This document shows positions 1 to 10,005 of a stretch of 64,000 bases of DNA, one piece after another (within the stretch, counting starts at the first letter, position 1; each line of letters starts with the position of its first letter). Origin of the DNA: Brumimicrobium ulvae (lineage in GTDB: Bacteria > Bacteroidota > Bacteroidia > Flavobacteriales_D > Crocinitomicaceae); the NCBI RefSeq assembly GCF_947504225.1, contig NZ_CANNGT010000007.1, positions 62,001 to 126,000 on the forward strand, in the 5' to 3' direction. A model generated the notes under the pieces. It did no database searches. It had not been told where the DNA came from and worked only from the letters and a program-made list of their open reading frames with translations. The translations under genes were made by a program, and so were the position numbers.

Positions 1-1625
1 GCATCACGGTGATTGTGGTATGGCTGCCATCCTACTTTATCCCCTTCAACTTTCATGTTTGAAATACCATTTTGGTCTTGAGAATTTATCCAGTAATTTC
101 CTCCCAGTAGGTCACGCAACTCTGTGTAGTGTTCTCCTTTATAATAACGGTAATCTAAACCTCCTGAAATTTCCCAAAACTCGTTGATCTTATAATCAAA
201 CTGAGAAACTCCACCTATCCACATATGATTGTTCACTGCAGCTGTAACAACTTGAGATGATTTCAATAAGGTTGGGTGGTGCGCAGGATCAACCGTTGGG
301 TACATTGTACCAAACAGTTTATATTCTTGATTATTGGCAACAATTCTATCCCAGTCTACATGTCCTTCTTGGTCATAAATAATACCACCTGAGTTCTTCA
401 AACGTTCTCCTCCACCTCTACCGATAGAGATATAGGCCATATTAGAAATAGATAGCTTATTGTTTACTTTCCAGAAATCTTTAAGTGTAATTTGCGGTTT
501 ATGGTAGTAATTTCTTCTTTCCGCTCTTGAAACTCGGTTTCCATTTTGGTCTGTGTAATATCCAAAGTGTTGATTGTGTTGAATTCCATTATCAATATTT
601 GGAGAACCTTCTGGAACATCTACTCCTAGGTCTCTAGCATAATCTGCATCCCAATACTGAATTGGTTGGTTGTATGAACGCTGGGCATGTTCTTGTGGCG
701 CACCAAATCCGCTTAAAGAAATCAAGTGATTTCCAACACGTTTTTGAATTTTCAAATAATAGAATGCACCACGCGTACTTAAACCATCAACCCATCCGTC
801 TCCTTGTTTGTATGAACCAGAGAACAAAATTCCCCATCCATTTTTCAATTGTCCAGATTTATAAGATAAAGATGTTCTTAGAAAGTTTCCTGTTCCATAT
901 TCTTGATTCACTTTAATCTTACGTTTACCTCCAGTTGGATCAGTAATAATATTCATTGTTCCTCCAACAGAAGGCATTGCTAATTTGGTTGCTCCTAATC
1001 CACGCTGAACTTGAATTTGATTGGTAATTTGGTCTAAACCAAACCAGTTACTCCAATAAACCCAACCGTTCTCCATGTCATTGACAGGAACTCCGTCAAT
1101 CATTACACCGATATTTCTTTGGTTAAATCCACGGATACTGATTCGCGCATCACCATCTCCACCTCCTTGCTGTGTTGCGTGAACACCTGGCGTTGAATTC
1201 AACACCATTGGTAGTTCTTGTGAACCCAATTCTTCTGTAATTTGCTTTGCTGAAATACGACTTACGGCAACAGGAGTCTTTCTGTCTACCGCCAATTGAC
1301 CAATAACTTCAACTTCTTCCATTTCTTGAGTATCTCCCATTGCGAAGTCTTTAGTTACAGTAGGCGCATTAATTGTGACCTTTGTAATTAAAGTATCGTA
1401 TGAAAACATGGAAACTTTCACTTCGTACTCTCCATAAGGAAGATTTTTAATTGTATAGAATCCATCAATATCGGCTTTTGACCTGTATTCATCTGAAATA
1501 TAGATGTAGGCACCAATAATTGGTTCGTTGGTAGAATGATCGGTGATTTTTCCTTTTAACGTTCCATTTTGAGCAAAAGCAACCATTGGAATTAGGAAAG
1601 CGAGGAGTATAATTTTATTTATCAC
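1..1625 (-). CDS. TonB-dependent receptor, 5' part (truncated by window edge)
   Basis: Outer-membrane TonB-dependent receptor; about 541 N-terminal residues are present and the barrel continues beyond base 1. Reading the minus strand gives a signal peptide ending near VAFAQNG, a carboxypeptidase-regulatory-like domain (GTLKGKITD..., residues about 20-105), then a plug domain with the typical STPGVHATQQGG and ISIRGFNQRNI segments and the plug/barrel transition GGTMNIIT. No in-frame ATG precedes the signal peptide, so GTG at 1623-1625 is the likely start; a near-consensus -7 box (TACTTTTC) lies 4 nt before it. Substrate is not inferable. It follows a lamin-tail protein gene with an intervening terminator, so it may have its own promoter. 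Confidence 0.9.
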   Translation of the reverse strand, partial: MINKIILLAFLIPMVAFAQNGTLKGKITDHSTNEPIIGAYIYISDEYRSKADIDGFYTIKNLPYGEYEVKVSMFSYDTLITKVTINAPTVTKDFAMGDTQEMEEVEVIGQLAVDRKTPVAVSRISAKQITEELGSQELPMVLNSTPGVHATQQGGGDGDARISIRGFNQRNIGVMIDGVPVNDMENGWVYWSNWFGLDQITNQIQVQRGLGATKLAMPSVGGTMNIITDPTGGKRKIKVNQEYGTGNFLRTSLSYKSGQLKNGWGILFSGSYKQGDGWVDGLSTRGAFYYLKIQKRVGNHLISLSGFGAPQEHAQRSYNQPIQYWDADYARDLGVDVPEGSPNIDNGIQHNQHFGYYTDQNGNRVSRAERRNYYHKPQITLKDFWKVNNKLSISNMAYISIGRGGGERLKNSGGIIYDQEGHVDWDRIVANNQEYKLFGTMYPTVDPAHHPTLLKSSQVVTAAVNNHMWIGGVSQFDYKINEFWEISGGLDYRYYKGEHYTELRDLLGGNYWINSQDQNGISNMKVEGDKVGWQPYHNHRD

Positions 1626-1644
1626 AACTGAAAAGTATTGATAT

Positions 1645-1670
1645 GAAAAAGGGGAGCTTTTAAACTCCCC
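1645..1670 (-). terminator. Intrinsic terminator after the lamin-tail gene
   Basis: On the minus strand GGGGAG and CTCCCC arms close an AT-rich loop and are followed by a T-run. It separates the lamin-tail gene from the TonB receptor gene. Confidence 0.8.
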
Positions 1671-1688
1671 TAATTAATTTATGTTTTA

Positions 1689-2702
1689 CTATTTAACAAT
1701 TACACGACGTGATGTTACCACTCCGCTTGCTGTCTTAATATTTACAAGATATACACCTGGGTTTTCTCCAATGTTAATTGATTGGATTCCCGCATTGTTT
1801 TCTTGAGCAAAAACTTTTTGACCTACAGCACTGTATACCTCAACGTTTACAATATTGCTTTCAGATGCAAAGTTAAACTCACCATTTGTAGATGGGTTAG
1901 GATAAATTGATAAGTTGATCATTGACTCAGCATTTACAGCCAATTCACCACACTCACAATCGTGAATTCCTAATGAAGCCCAGTTTCCTTCGATACGAGG
2001 ATTACCGTTTCCGTCTAAAACAGGGTCTCCATTTTGATCCAGCATAGGAATTACAGCTGGAATAGTATCCCATTCTGCCAAGGCATCAAACAATGCCGGA
2101 TTTGCTGTTACACCATTTTTAACTGTAGCTTTACGAATCAAAGAATGATCTGTTGTTAAAACAACACCAACTCCAAAGAATGGACTTTCGTTTGTCCAAC
2201 CATCATAGCTACCTCCATCATCTGGATCTTCACCAATCTTTCCGAATAAATCGATCAATTGTGTAGTTCCATTATCTAAATCAGCCAACGTTCCTTTTTC
2301 TAAAGTTACAGCATCATTACCGTTAAAGTACATTGCTTTTGAAACATTGTAATTAGGACAGTAAAAACCATCTGCTTTTACCTGTAAAGAATCCCAAACT
2401 GGAGCTTCTTGACCAGTTCCATTTGGATCTCTTTTATCGATTACTGCAACATAAACGTCATTCGGTGCAATTGTTCCTGACAACTGAACTGCAGATTCCG
2501 CACCAGCGAAAGTTGCACCGTTAGAGTAACGAACAATGATATAATCACTTAAATCGATCGCTTGATCTGTTGGGTTATAAATTTCCAATGCTTTGTTGTT
2601 TGACCAACCTTCAACATATTCGGAAATAAACAATTCTGAACAGTCTTGAGCACTGATACTAGCGCTTAAAAGTAGTCCTAGAGAAAGTAAAACTTTTTTC
2701 AT
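1689..2702 (-). CDS. Secreted lamin-tail-domain (LTD) protein with T9SS type A sorting signal
   Basis: Secreted or cell-surface protein of 337 residues. An N-terminal signal peptide (about 1-18) is followed by an LTD-type domain beginning LFISEYVEGWSNNKALEIYN (residues about 24-110, an Ig-like fold often found in secreted nucleases and surface proteins). The middle carries Asp/Asn/Gly-rich stretches (DQNGDPVLDGNGNP) that resemble calcium-binding loops. The C-terminal about 75 residues begin IYPNPS and end SRRVIVK, the classic T9SS type A sorting domain. No nuclease motif is visible, so enzymatic activity is not claimed. It is upstream of and co-oriented with the TonB-dependent receptor, but a terminator lies between them. 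Confidence 0.85.
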   Translation of the reverse strand: MKKVLLSLGLLLSASISAQDCSELFISEYVEGWSNNKALEIYNPTDQAIDLSDYIIVRYSNGATFAGAESAVQLSGTIAPNDVYVAVIDKRDPNGTGQEAPVWDSLQVKADGFYCPNYNVSKAMYFNGNDAVTLEKGTLADLDNGTTQLIDLFGKIGEDPDDGGSYDGWTNESPFFGVGVVLTTDHSLIRKATVKNGVTANPALFDALAEWDTIPAVIPMLDQNGDPVLDGNGNPRIEGNWASLGIHDCECGELAVNAESMINLSIYPNPSTNGEFNFASESNIVNVEVYSAVGQKVFAQENNAGIQSINIGENPGVYLVNIKTASGVVTSRRVIVK

Positions 2703-3255
2703 AATTATTATATTTATTTGAGAGATTTTACGAGCGAATAAAAAACAATAAAGTTGTGAGTTTGAATAAACTTATATGAATACAACTTTTCTACACTATC
2801 GTTTCTTTTTTTAATTCTATTAGAATGTGGTTTCAGCTACTTATATTGCATCAAGGAGAACACACTCTAATTTTCGTTACAAAATTAAGGCTTTTTATTG
2901 AATCTAATATTACTGAATTATTAACAATTTTTATTTTTAACTACTTTTTCGATCAGATATGACAATTAAGAATTCAATTTTCTAAATATCAGCATATTTA
3001 GCAAGGCCCTAATACAGGCTTTAACAGCATTATTCTCAAAGACTACCTTATATTTTTCATGCTTATATCAACTCAATATGTTAAATCTTAAAGCTGTTGA
3101 AAAAAAAATTGATGAAGCTATTTTTAAAAGCCTACTCAATTATTTTTTTATTTCAAACACTCCTTTTAACACAATCTATTTCAACACTCCTTCCTTAATG
3201 TATATCTTTCACCTCTAATTTTTCTATTATCTTCGTAAAAAAAGAAGTTTAGATC
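2703..3255. other. Divergent intergenic region, no gene
   Basis: About 550 AT-rich bases between the divergent LTD and DPP-IV genes without a convincing ORF. The only structure noticed is an inverted repeat, TTAGAATGTG at 2820-2829 against CACACTCTAA at 2861-2870, with one mismatch that would be a G-U pair in minus-strand RNA, so it could sit in the LTD leader. A weak -7-like TATCTTTC occurs near 3203. Confidence 0.4.
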
Positions 3256-5448
3256 ATGAAAAACATCACATTCACATTGCTCCTTGTTGCATTGACTCAT
3301 TTCATTGCAAACACTCAAGAAACTCAGAATATTCAATCATTAAGTGTAGAAAACATCTGGAAACAATATCAGTTCTTTGGTCAAAGCGTTGAAGGATTTA
3401 GATCCATGAAAGACGGAGAACATTATACACGTTTTAAACTTGTCAATGGACAGAAGTCGATTATGAAGTATGCATTTAAGGACATCAATGGAGAACCAAC
3501 TGTACTTTTAGACGGAAAAGCACTTGTTTATAACGGAAAAAAACTAAATGTTGATGGCTATGAATTTAACGAAGATGAAAGCAAGCTTCTCCTAACAGTT
3601 AATCGCAAAAGCAGATACAGGAGAAGTTTCTTTGCAGAGTATTTTCTTTATGATTTAAACACCAATACACTTGCTCCTCTTGATTCTGAAAGAAAACCAC
3701 AAACCTTAGCATCTTATTCACCAGATGGAAAAAAAGTAGCCTACATTTTTGAAAATAATCTCTACATTAAAGACATTGCTTCTGGAAAAGTCACTGCCCT
3801 GACTAAAGATGGTGAACAAAATAAAATCATCAACGGAACAACCGACTGGGTTTATGAAGAAGAATTCGCTTATGTTAAAGCCTACGAATGGTCCCCAAAC
3901 AGCGAATACCTCGCCTACTTACGTTTTGACGAAAGCGAAGTAAAAGAATTCACAATGATGTATTTCCACGACCTATATCCTAGTCCTTATACATTCAAAT
4001 ACCCTAAAACAGGAGAGGACAACTCTATGGTTTGCTTAAAAATAGCCAAGATCTCCAATGGAAAGACCAAAGCAATTGATCTGGGAAGTTATGAATACAT
4101 TCCACGCATAAAATTTTCGACTAAAGAAAACAAATTGATGGCCTTAACATTGAACCGTCATCAAAACCATCTAAAATACCACTGGATTGATGTCTTGGAC
4201 AAAAAAATGACCTCAAAAGTTGTTTACGAAGAAAAAGATGATGCATATGTTGAAATAGATGACAATCTTTACTTCTTAAACGACGGAAAGCACTTCATTC
4301 GAACAAGTGAAAAAGACGGTTACAACCACATTTACAAAATAGGAATTGATGGATCTAGTCAACAAATTTCGAAAGGAAATTGGGATGTCATTGAATTCAA
4401 AGGAGTCAACGAGGAAACCAGTGTACTCTATTTCACCTCTGCCGAAGAAGGTCCGCAATACAGCGCATTGTACTCCATTCACCTTGACGGAACCAACAAA
4501 GACAAAATCAGCGACAATAAAGGGAGCAATAACGTTACTTTTTCACAAGGAATGAAGTACTATGTTAACAATTGGTCAAACATCAACACGCCAAATGTCT
4601 ACTCACTTCACACTGCCGATGGCGACTTGTTGAAATTACTAGAAACCAATGAAGCTTTAAAACAAAGACTGATTGATTATGATTTTCAACCCAAGCAGTT
4701 CATCACATTAAAAGGTGCAGCAGAAGACCTAAACGGATGGATTTTATATCCACCACACTTTGACAGCACAAAACAACACCCTGTTTACTTTAACATTTAT
4801 GGAGGGCCAGGATCGAACATGGTTGAAGACGCCTATGATGGAGGTAACGGAGCTTATCATCAACTTTTAGCACAGAAAGGCTACATCGTCATCAGCTTTG
4901 ATCCACGAGGAACTATGTACCGCGGTGCTAAATTTAAAAAGTCTACCTATTTACAATTAGGAAAACTCGAAACAGAAGACGCCATTGCCGTTGCCCAAGA
5001 AGTAAAATCATGGGATTTTGTGGACGGTGAAAGAATTGGAATTATGGGATGGAGTTATGGAGGTTACATGGCTTCATTAGCCATTACCAAAGGTGCCAAT
5101 GAATTTAAAATGGCCATAGCTGTAGCACCAGTGACCAGTTGGAGATACTATGACAACATTTACACCGAACGCTTTATGAGAACTCCTCAAGAAAACGCTT
5201 CTGGTTACGATGACAACTCTCCGATTAATCATGTAGACAAGTTAAAAGGAAACTATCTTCTCATTCATGGAGGTGGAGATGATAATGTACATGTTCAGAA
5301 TGCAATGGAAATGATAGATGCTTTAGTTGCAGCAAACAAAGACTTCGATCTATTTATATACCCCAATAAAAACCATGGAATTTATGGTGGAAACACAAGA
5401 AACCATTTATTTAGAATGATGTTAGACTATACGATAGAGAATTTGTAA
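3256..5448 (+). CDS. Dipeptidyl peptidase IV (S9B prolyl oligopeptidase family)
   Basis: Periplasmic or surface serine exopeptidase that removes Xaa-Pro/Xaa-Ala dipeptides from peptide N-termini. 730 residues, the usual DPP-IV length. Signal peptide about 1-20; beta-propeller DPPIV_N region about 100-470; alpha/beta-hydrolase S9 domain about 515-730. The double-Glu substrate-anchoring motif is present as DWVYEEEF (E202, E203). Catalytic triad: Ser600 in GWSYGGY, Asp675 in GGGDDNVH, His707 in NKNHGIY, in spacing that matches characterised DPP-IV. It is monocistronic here, divergent from the LTD gene. The DWxYEEE motif argues for DPP-IV rather than other S9 subfamilies. Confidence 0.95.
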   Translation: MKNITFTLLLVALTHFIANTQETQNIQSLSVENIWKQYQFFGQSVEGFRSMKDGEHYTRFKLVNGQKSIMKYAFKDINGEPTVLLDGKALVYNGKKLNVDGYEFNEDESKLLLTVNRKSRYRRSFFAEYFLYDLNTNTLAPLDSERKPQTLASYSPDGKKVAYIFENNLYIKDIASGKVTALTKDGEQNKIINGTTDWVYEEEFAYVKAYEWSPNSEYLAYLRFDESEVKEFTMMYFHDLYPSPYTFKYPKTGEDNSMVCLKIAKISNGKTKAIDLGSYEYIPRIKFSTKENKLMALTLNRHQNHLKYHWIDVLDKKMTSKVVYEEKDDAYVEIDDNLYFLNDGKHFIRTSEKDGYNHIYKIGIDGSSQQISKGNWDVIEFKGVNEETSVLYFTSAEEGPQYSALYSIHLDGTNKDKISDNKGSNNVTFSQGMKYYVNNWSNINTPNVYSLHTADGDLLKLLETNEALKQRLIDYDFQPKQFITLKGAAEDLNGWILYPPHFDSTKQHPVYFNIYGGPGSNMVEDAYDGGNGAYHQLLAQKGYIVISFDPRGTMYRGAKFKKSTYLQLGKLETEDAIAVAQEVKSWDFVDGERIGIMGWSYGGYMASLAITKGANEFKMAIAVAPVTSWRYYDNIYTERFMRTPQENASGYDDNSPINHVDKLKGNYLLIHGGGDDNVHVQNAMEMIDALVAANKDFDLFIYPNKNHGIYGGNTRNHLFRMMLDYTIENL

Positions 5449-5623
5449 ATTATTTTCGTAGGGGATTTGATAAATTATTCTCTGAAAATTAAATAATTGC
5501 AAACATTTTATTGAAATAGTTGTTATAACAATGAAAGAACTGCCAAAAAATGTTAGAATAAACGAAAGATTTAATTAACTTAGGCAGCCGAATTAAAAAG
5601 TATATTAAAAACGATTAAGCAAA

Positions 5624-6910
5624 ATGAGCGAAACTGCAAAAATAGAACTTGGCGGGAAAACATACGAATTTCCTGTTATCACTGGATCAGAAAACGAAAA
5701 AGCCATAGACATCAAGACCTTGAGAGGTACAACTGGCTGCATCACTATAGACCCTGGGTTTAAAAACACAGGAAGTACGACCAGTGCGATCACCTACTTA
5801 GATGGAGAAAACGGAATATTACGTTACCGTGGATATCCCATTGAACAATTAGCAGAACAAGCCACTTTTTTAGAGGTAGCTTTTCTTCTTATTTATGGAG
5901 AATTGCCTACTGAAACAGAATTAATCGACTTTAAGAAAAGCATTACCAACCATACTTTGGTTCATGAAGACATGAAGCAGTTTTTCGAAGCTTATCCTTC
6001 AAAAGCTCATCCAATGGGAGTTTTAGCTTCAATGGTAGTAAGCTTATCAACTTTTTATCCGGAATCTCAAGACCCTAACAGGTCTGAAGACGCTATTGAC
6101 TTAACGATTCACAGACTTATTGCAAAGCTTCCTACGCTTGCTGCAATGTCATACAAAAATGCTGTTCGTCATCCATTCATTTACCCAAAGAATGAATTAG
6201 GTTATGTAGAGAACTTCCTAAACATGATGTTTGCTATGCCAACAGAGGAATACAAACCTGATCCAGTTGTCGCTGCTGCATTGAATAAATTGTTGATTCT
6301 TCACGCAGACCATGAACAAAACTGTTCTGCTTCTACGGTAAGAATTGTAGGCTCTTCTCAAACCAACTTGTATGCTTCTATTTCTGCTGGTATCTCGGCT
6401 TTATGGGGACCATTGCATGGAGGAGCAAACCAAGCAGTAGTTGAAATGCTTGACAAAATTCAAGCTGATGGAGGAGATCTTGAAAAGTGGATTGCTAAAG
6501 CAAAAGACAGAAACGATCCTTTCCGTTTAATGGGATTCGGACACCGTGTTTATAAAAACTTTGATCCACGTGCTAAAATCATCAAAAAAGCAGCAGACGA
6601 TGTACTTGCTCAATTAGGTGTTAATGACCCTGCATTAGATTTAGCTAAGAAAATGGAGAAAATCGCTTTGGAAGATCCTTACTTTATCGAAAGAGGATTG
6701 TATCCAAACGTTGATTTCTACTCTGGAATTATCTATAAAGCATTGAACATTCCTTCTGAAATGTTTACAGTAATGTTTGCTTTAGGTAGATTACCAGGTT
6801 GGATCGCACAGTGGAAAGAAATGATTGAAAATAAAGAACCAATTGGTCGTCCACGTCAGGTTTATGTTGGTAAAACTGAACGCAACTATGTTCCAATTGA
6901 TAAAAGATAA
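5624..6910 (+). CDS. gltA: Citrate synthase
   Basis: Condenses oxaloacetate and acetyl-CoA to citrate, first step of the TCA cycle, in the cytoplasm. 428 residues, as expected for the hexameric type II (Gram-negative) form. The catalytic residues are intact: His265 in GPLHGGAN, His307 in GFGHRVYK and Asp364 in NVDFYSG, nearly the E. coli numbering. The N-terminal beta-rich segment (residues about 1-60, starting SETAKIELGGKTYEFPV) of the type II enzymes is present. It is flanked by its own upstream region of 175 bp and a downstream terminator, so it is probably monocistronic. Confidence 0.98.
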   Translation: MSETAKIELGGKTYEFPVITGSENEKAIDIKTLRGTTGCITIDPGFKNTGSTTSAITYLDGENGILRYRGYPIEQLAEQATFLEVAFLLIYGELPTETELIDFKKSITNHTLVHEDMKQFFEAYPSKAHPMGVLASMVVSLSTFYPESQDPNRSEDAIDLTIHRLIAKLPTLAAMSYKNAVRHPFIYPKNELGYVENFLNMMFAMPTEEYKPDPVVAAALNKLLILHADHEQNCSASTVRIVGSSQTNLYASISAGISALWGPLHGGANQAVVEMLDKIQADGGDLEKWIAKAKDRNDPFRLMGFGHRVYKNFDPRAKIIKKAADDVLAQLGVNDPALDLAKKMEKIALEDPYFIERGLYPNVDFYSGIIYKALNIPSEMFTVMFALGRLPGWIAQWKEMIENKEPIGRPRQVYVGKTERNYVPIDKR

Positions 6911-6930
6911 TAATTCAATTTAAAAATTAA

Positions 6931-6956
6931 AGGTGCTCAATTGAGCGCCTTTTTTT
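6931..6956 (+). terminator. Intrinsic terminator of gltA
   Basis: AGGTGCTC and GAGCGCCT arms (one G-T pair) with an AATT loop, followed by seven T residues, 20 bp after the gltA stop codon. Confidence 0.9.
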
Positions 6957-7061
6957 ATGCCTAAAATCCCCATTTTGTTGATAAAACGTTAACATCATTT
7001 TACTGATTTCAATTCCCCATTACCTTTAAAAATCATATCTTCACAAAAAGTCAATAATGTC

Positions 7062-7913
7062 ATGAAAATATACCCATTAAATACCGGAAATTTTAAACTA
7101 GATGGTGGAGCAATGTTTGGAGTTGTTCCAAAATCATTATGGTCAAGAACCAATACTCCCGACGAAAACAATATGTGTAGTTGGGCAATGAGATGTATGC
7201 TGATTGAAGACGGAGATCGTTTGATGCTTATCGACACAGGCATTGGAGACAAGCAAAGTGAAAAGTTTTTTTCTTACTATTATTTATTTGGGGAAGATTC
7301 ACTTCAAGGGAACTTAAAAAAATTAGGCTTCTCCCCTGATGATGTTACCGATGTGTTTTTAACTCACTTACATTTCGACCATTGTGGAGGTGCAGTTGAA
7401 AGAGTTGGTGAAAATCAATTTCAACCTGTATTTAAAAATGCAACTTTTTGGAGTACAGAAAAACATTGGAAATGGGCTACTGAACCCAATGCCAGAGAAA
7501 AAGCGTCTTTTCTATCCGAAAATATTTTACCATTAGAAGAGTCTGGACAATTAAAATTCGTTGCACGAGATGCAAATTACACGAAAAACGTTTTTCCAGA
7601 CATTGACTTACTTTTTGTTGACGGTCATACCGAAAGTCAAATGATTCCACACATCCGTTACAAAGGAAAAACCTTAGTCTTTATGGCCGATCTTCTGCCT
7701 TCTGTTGGACACATTCCTTTACCGTATGTTATGGGATATGATACTCGTCCGCTTTTAACCTTGAGTGAAAAAGAGAAGTTTCTTAAAAAAGCAGCTGAAG
7801 AAGAATACATTTTATTCTTGGAACATGACTATGAAAATGAATGCTGTACATTGAAACAAACTGAAAAAGGAATCCGTTTAGATCAGACCTTTAGTTTTAA
7901 GGATTTGTTTTAA
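7062..7913 (+). CDS. MBL-fold metallo-hydrolase
   Basis: Cytoplasmic metallo-beta-lactamase-fold hydrolase of 283 residues without a signal peptide. The zinc-binding motif HLHFDH is at residues 102-107 (His102, His104, Asp106, His107), followed by further metal-ligand candidates in DGHTESQM and FMADLLP and a late His in FLEHDYE. The overall layout resembles the AHL-lactonase/glyoxalase-II-like branch, but substrate cannot be inferred: quorum-quenching activity is possible and unproven. The next gene starts 36 bp downstream on the same strand, so co-transcription with the HU/SPOR gene is plausible although the functions are not obviously related. Confidence 0.85.
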   Translation: MKIYPLNTGNFKLDGGAMFGVVPKSLWSRTNTPDENNMCSWAMRCMLIEDGDRLMLIDTGIGDKQSEKFFSYYYLFGEDSLQGNLKKLGFSPDDVTDVFLTHLHFDHCGGAVERVGENQFQPVFKNATFWSTEKHWKWATEPNAREKASFLSENILPLEESGQLKFVARDANYTKNVFPDIDLLFVDGHTESQMIPHIRYKGKTLVFMADLLPSVGHIPLPYVMGYDTRPLLTLSEKEKFLKKAAEEEYILFLEHDYENECCTLKQTEKGIRLDQTFSFKDLF

Positions 7914-7949
7914 GATTTTTAATTATCTTTAAACTTAAAATACACTATT

Positions 7950-9149
7950 ATGGACAAATACATTAAGCAGCTTCTAGAGCGCTATTCAAAAATTATTTTG
8001 CCTCAGTTTGGAGCAATCGTTATAGAAGATGAAGAAACAGGAGAATTAATGTTTAATGAATATCTGTCCTATGATGACGGAAAGCTATCTGAATTGCTCG
8101 TCAAGGAATCCAACATGGATATACAAGAAGCGCAGAATATGGTAGCGAAATTCGTTCGTGATTTACAAGCTCAACTTTCTAAAGGAGAAACCTATTCTAT
8201 TTTTCAATTGGGTGAATTTTCAAAAAATGACGATGGTGAATTTATTTTTACTGGTAATTTAAAAACAGGTGGAATTCAGTCTGCTGTTGCTGGTCCTTCT
8301 CCTTCGCCTGTAGCGCCAAAGGAACCTACTCCGGTAGCGACTCCCTCTATTCCTAAAGAAGAAAAGGTAGAACCCACAAAGTCAGCTGAAGATCAGCCAG
8401 ATTCCAAAAGCAAAGATCAGCCAAAGAAAAATGTATATGTAGAAAAGAAAGCCCTTGATTCAGAAATTAAGAAAGAGGCAATTAAGGAGACACCACCTGT
8501 AAAATCGAAAAAACAAGAGAAGGTTGCAGCGCCTGTTAAAACTAAATCTTCAAAAAAGGAAAAGAAGAAAGAAAAAAAGAAAAGGAAACCTGTCTTTTGG
8601 ATTTTAATCATACTCTTACTTCTCATAGCCGCTTCGAGCGTTTTGGTCGGACTGAACTATGATAAAGTTGAGGAATATATGGGTTGGAATAAATTTGACG
8701 CAGTAGAAAAAGTTGCTGAAAGCGATTCTGAAATTGTACTACCAGAAGAACAATTAACGGACGATACTGAAAACGATTCTCCAGAAACCATCATAGATGA
8801 AGAAAGCCTTAACAGCGGTCAGGAAGATGATGAAATACAGGGTGATCCGGCAGATGATTTAACAGAGGATGTTGTTGAAGAGCCTGTAAAAAAAGAGCCT
8901 TCTCCTGCCCCAGTCACACAAGCTTCCACAGGAAGTCACCACATTATTGTTGGGTGTTTTAGTGACCTTTCCAATGCCGAAGGTCTAGCGAGTGAATTCA
9001 AACAACATGGTTTTGATTCAAAAATCATTGGACAATTTGGTGGACTACATTTCGTTGCCGCACAAAGCTATTCTAGTCATAGCGAAGCCAAAGCCAATCT
9101 TTCTCGTGTCAATGAGATCAGAGGTGGAGCATGGTTGTTTAAAAAATAA
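7950..9149 (+). CDS. HU-CCDC81-like and SPOR domain membrane protein
   Basis: Single-pass inner-membrane protein of 399 residues. Residues about 1-100 match the bacterial HU-CCDC81 type domain (MDKYIKQLLERYSKI..., LGEFSKNDDGEF). A low-complexity Pro/Lys/Glu linker follows, then a Lys-rich positive patch and one transmembrane helix (about 214-234, WILIILLLLIAASSVLVG), an acidic periplasmic linker, and a C-terminal SPOR domain (about 328-399, HHIIVGCFSDLSNAEGLA). SPOR domains bind denuded peptidoglycan glycan strands at septa. By inference it links a cytoplasmic HU-like domain to the cell wall at division sites. Such proteins are characteristic of Bacteroidota. Confidence 0.85.
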   Translation: MDKYIKQLLERYSKIILPQFGAIVIEDEETGELMFNEYLSYDDGKLSELLVKESNMDIQEAQNMVAKFVRDLQAQLSKGETYSIFQLGEFSKNDDGEFIFTGNLKTGGIQSAVAGPSPSPVAPKEPTPVATPSIPKEEKVEPTKSAEDQPDSKSKDQPKKNVYVEKKALDSEIKKEAIKETPPVKSKKQEKVAAPVKTKSSKKEKKKEKKKRKPVFWILIILLLLIAASSVLVGLNYDKVEEYMGWNKFDAVEKVAESDSEIVLPEEQLTDDTENDSPETIIDEESLNSGQEDDEIQGDPADDLTEDVVEEPVKKEPSPAPVTQASTGSHHIIVGCFSDLSNAEGLASEFKQHGFDSKIIGQFGGLHFVAAQSYSSHSEAKANLSRVNEIRGGAWLFKK

Positions 9150-9185
9150 TTCGTAATTTATAATGGTTATACTATTCTTGAAAGA

Positions 9186-10004
9186 ATGAGCGAACAGAAA
9201 AAAATCATCGATGTTAAGCAAGTTATTCATGATAAAAACCCTAAGTTATTAAAGTATTTACCTGGATTTGTTGTACGATATCTTCAACGCATTTTACATG
9301 AAAAAGATGTCAATGATTTCATTCATGAACACAAAAACGATTCTCCTATTGAGTTTTGTTTATCGGTCATGAAGAAGTTCAACATTGATTTAGAATATGA
9401 AGGATTAGAAAATGTTCCTGAAAAAGGCGGAGCTATTCTAACGATGAATCATCCTTTAGGTGGCATGGATGCAATGGCACTTGTTGCCGTAGTTCATCAA
9501 AAGCGTAAGGACTTTAAATTCGTGGTGAATGATGTTTTGATGCATCTTGAGAACCTCCAACCTATTTTTGTTGGAGTTAACAAACATGCTAAAAATGCAG
9601 CTTCTTCATTAAGAAAAGTTGACGAAACATTTGCTGGTGAGGAGTTACTTTGCATTTTTCCGGCAGGATTGGTGAGTCGAAAAATCAATGGAGAAATTAT
9701 TGACTTGAAATGGAAGAAAACATTTGTCACACGTTCCATTAAATACAATAAAACCATCGTACCCATATTTATTGATGGAGAATTGACCAACTTTTTCTAT
9801 AATCTATATACAATTCGTAAAAAACTAGGTATAAAAGCAAATATTGAAATGTTATACCTAGTAAATGAACTGTACAAGCAACACAATAAAAAAATAGTCA
9901 TTAAATTTGGCAAACCCTTGTATGCAGCAGATTTTGACGCTTCAAAATCACACGATGAATGGGCGCAATATGTAAAAGACAAGGTTTATCAATTAAAAGA
10001 TTAA
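9186..10004 (+). CDS. PlsC-like O-acyltransferase, probable glycine/ornithine-lipid acyltransferase
   Basis: Lysophospholipid-acyltransferase family enzyme of 272 residues. The catalytic NHxxxxD motif appears as NHPLGGMD (residues about 88-95), followed by the substrate-binding FPAGLVSR block. It transfers an acyl chain to a hydroxyl acceptor at the membrane. Its stop codon is one base from the start of a GNAT/hemolysin-like N-acyltransferase gene. This two-gene arrangement matches the GlsA/GlsB system for acyl-oxyacyl glycine lipids in Bacteroides (established family knowledge) and the OlsA/OlsB pair. The assignment as GlsA-like is inference from context; a phosphatidic-acid role is less likely given the partner. 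Confidence 0.75.
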   Translation: MSEQKKIIDVKQVIHDKNPKLLKYLPGFVVRYLQRILHEKDVNDFIHEHKNDSPIEFCLSVMKKFNIDLEYEGLENVPEKGGAILTMNHPLGGMDAMALVAVVHQKRKDFKFVVNDVLMHLENLQPIFVGVNKHAKNAASSLRKVDETFAGEELLCIFPAGLVSRKINGEIIDLKWKKTFVTRSIKYNKTIVPIFIDGELTNFFYNLYTIRKKLGIKANIEMLYLVNELYKQHNKKIVIKFGKPLYAADFDASKSHDEWAQYVKDKVYQLKD

Positions 10005-10005
10005 C

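Noticed and set aside
662-916. 84-codon plus-strand ORF
   Set aside because: Antisense shadow within the TonB-dependent receptor coding sequence.
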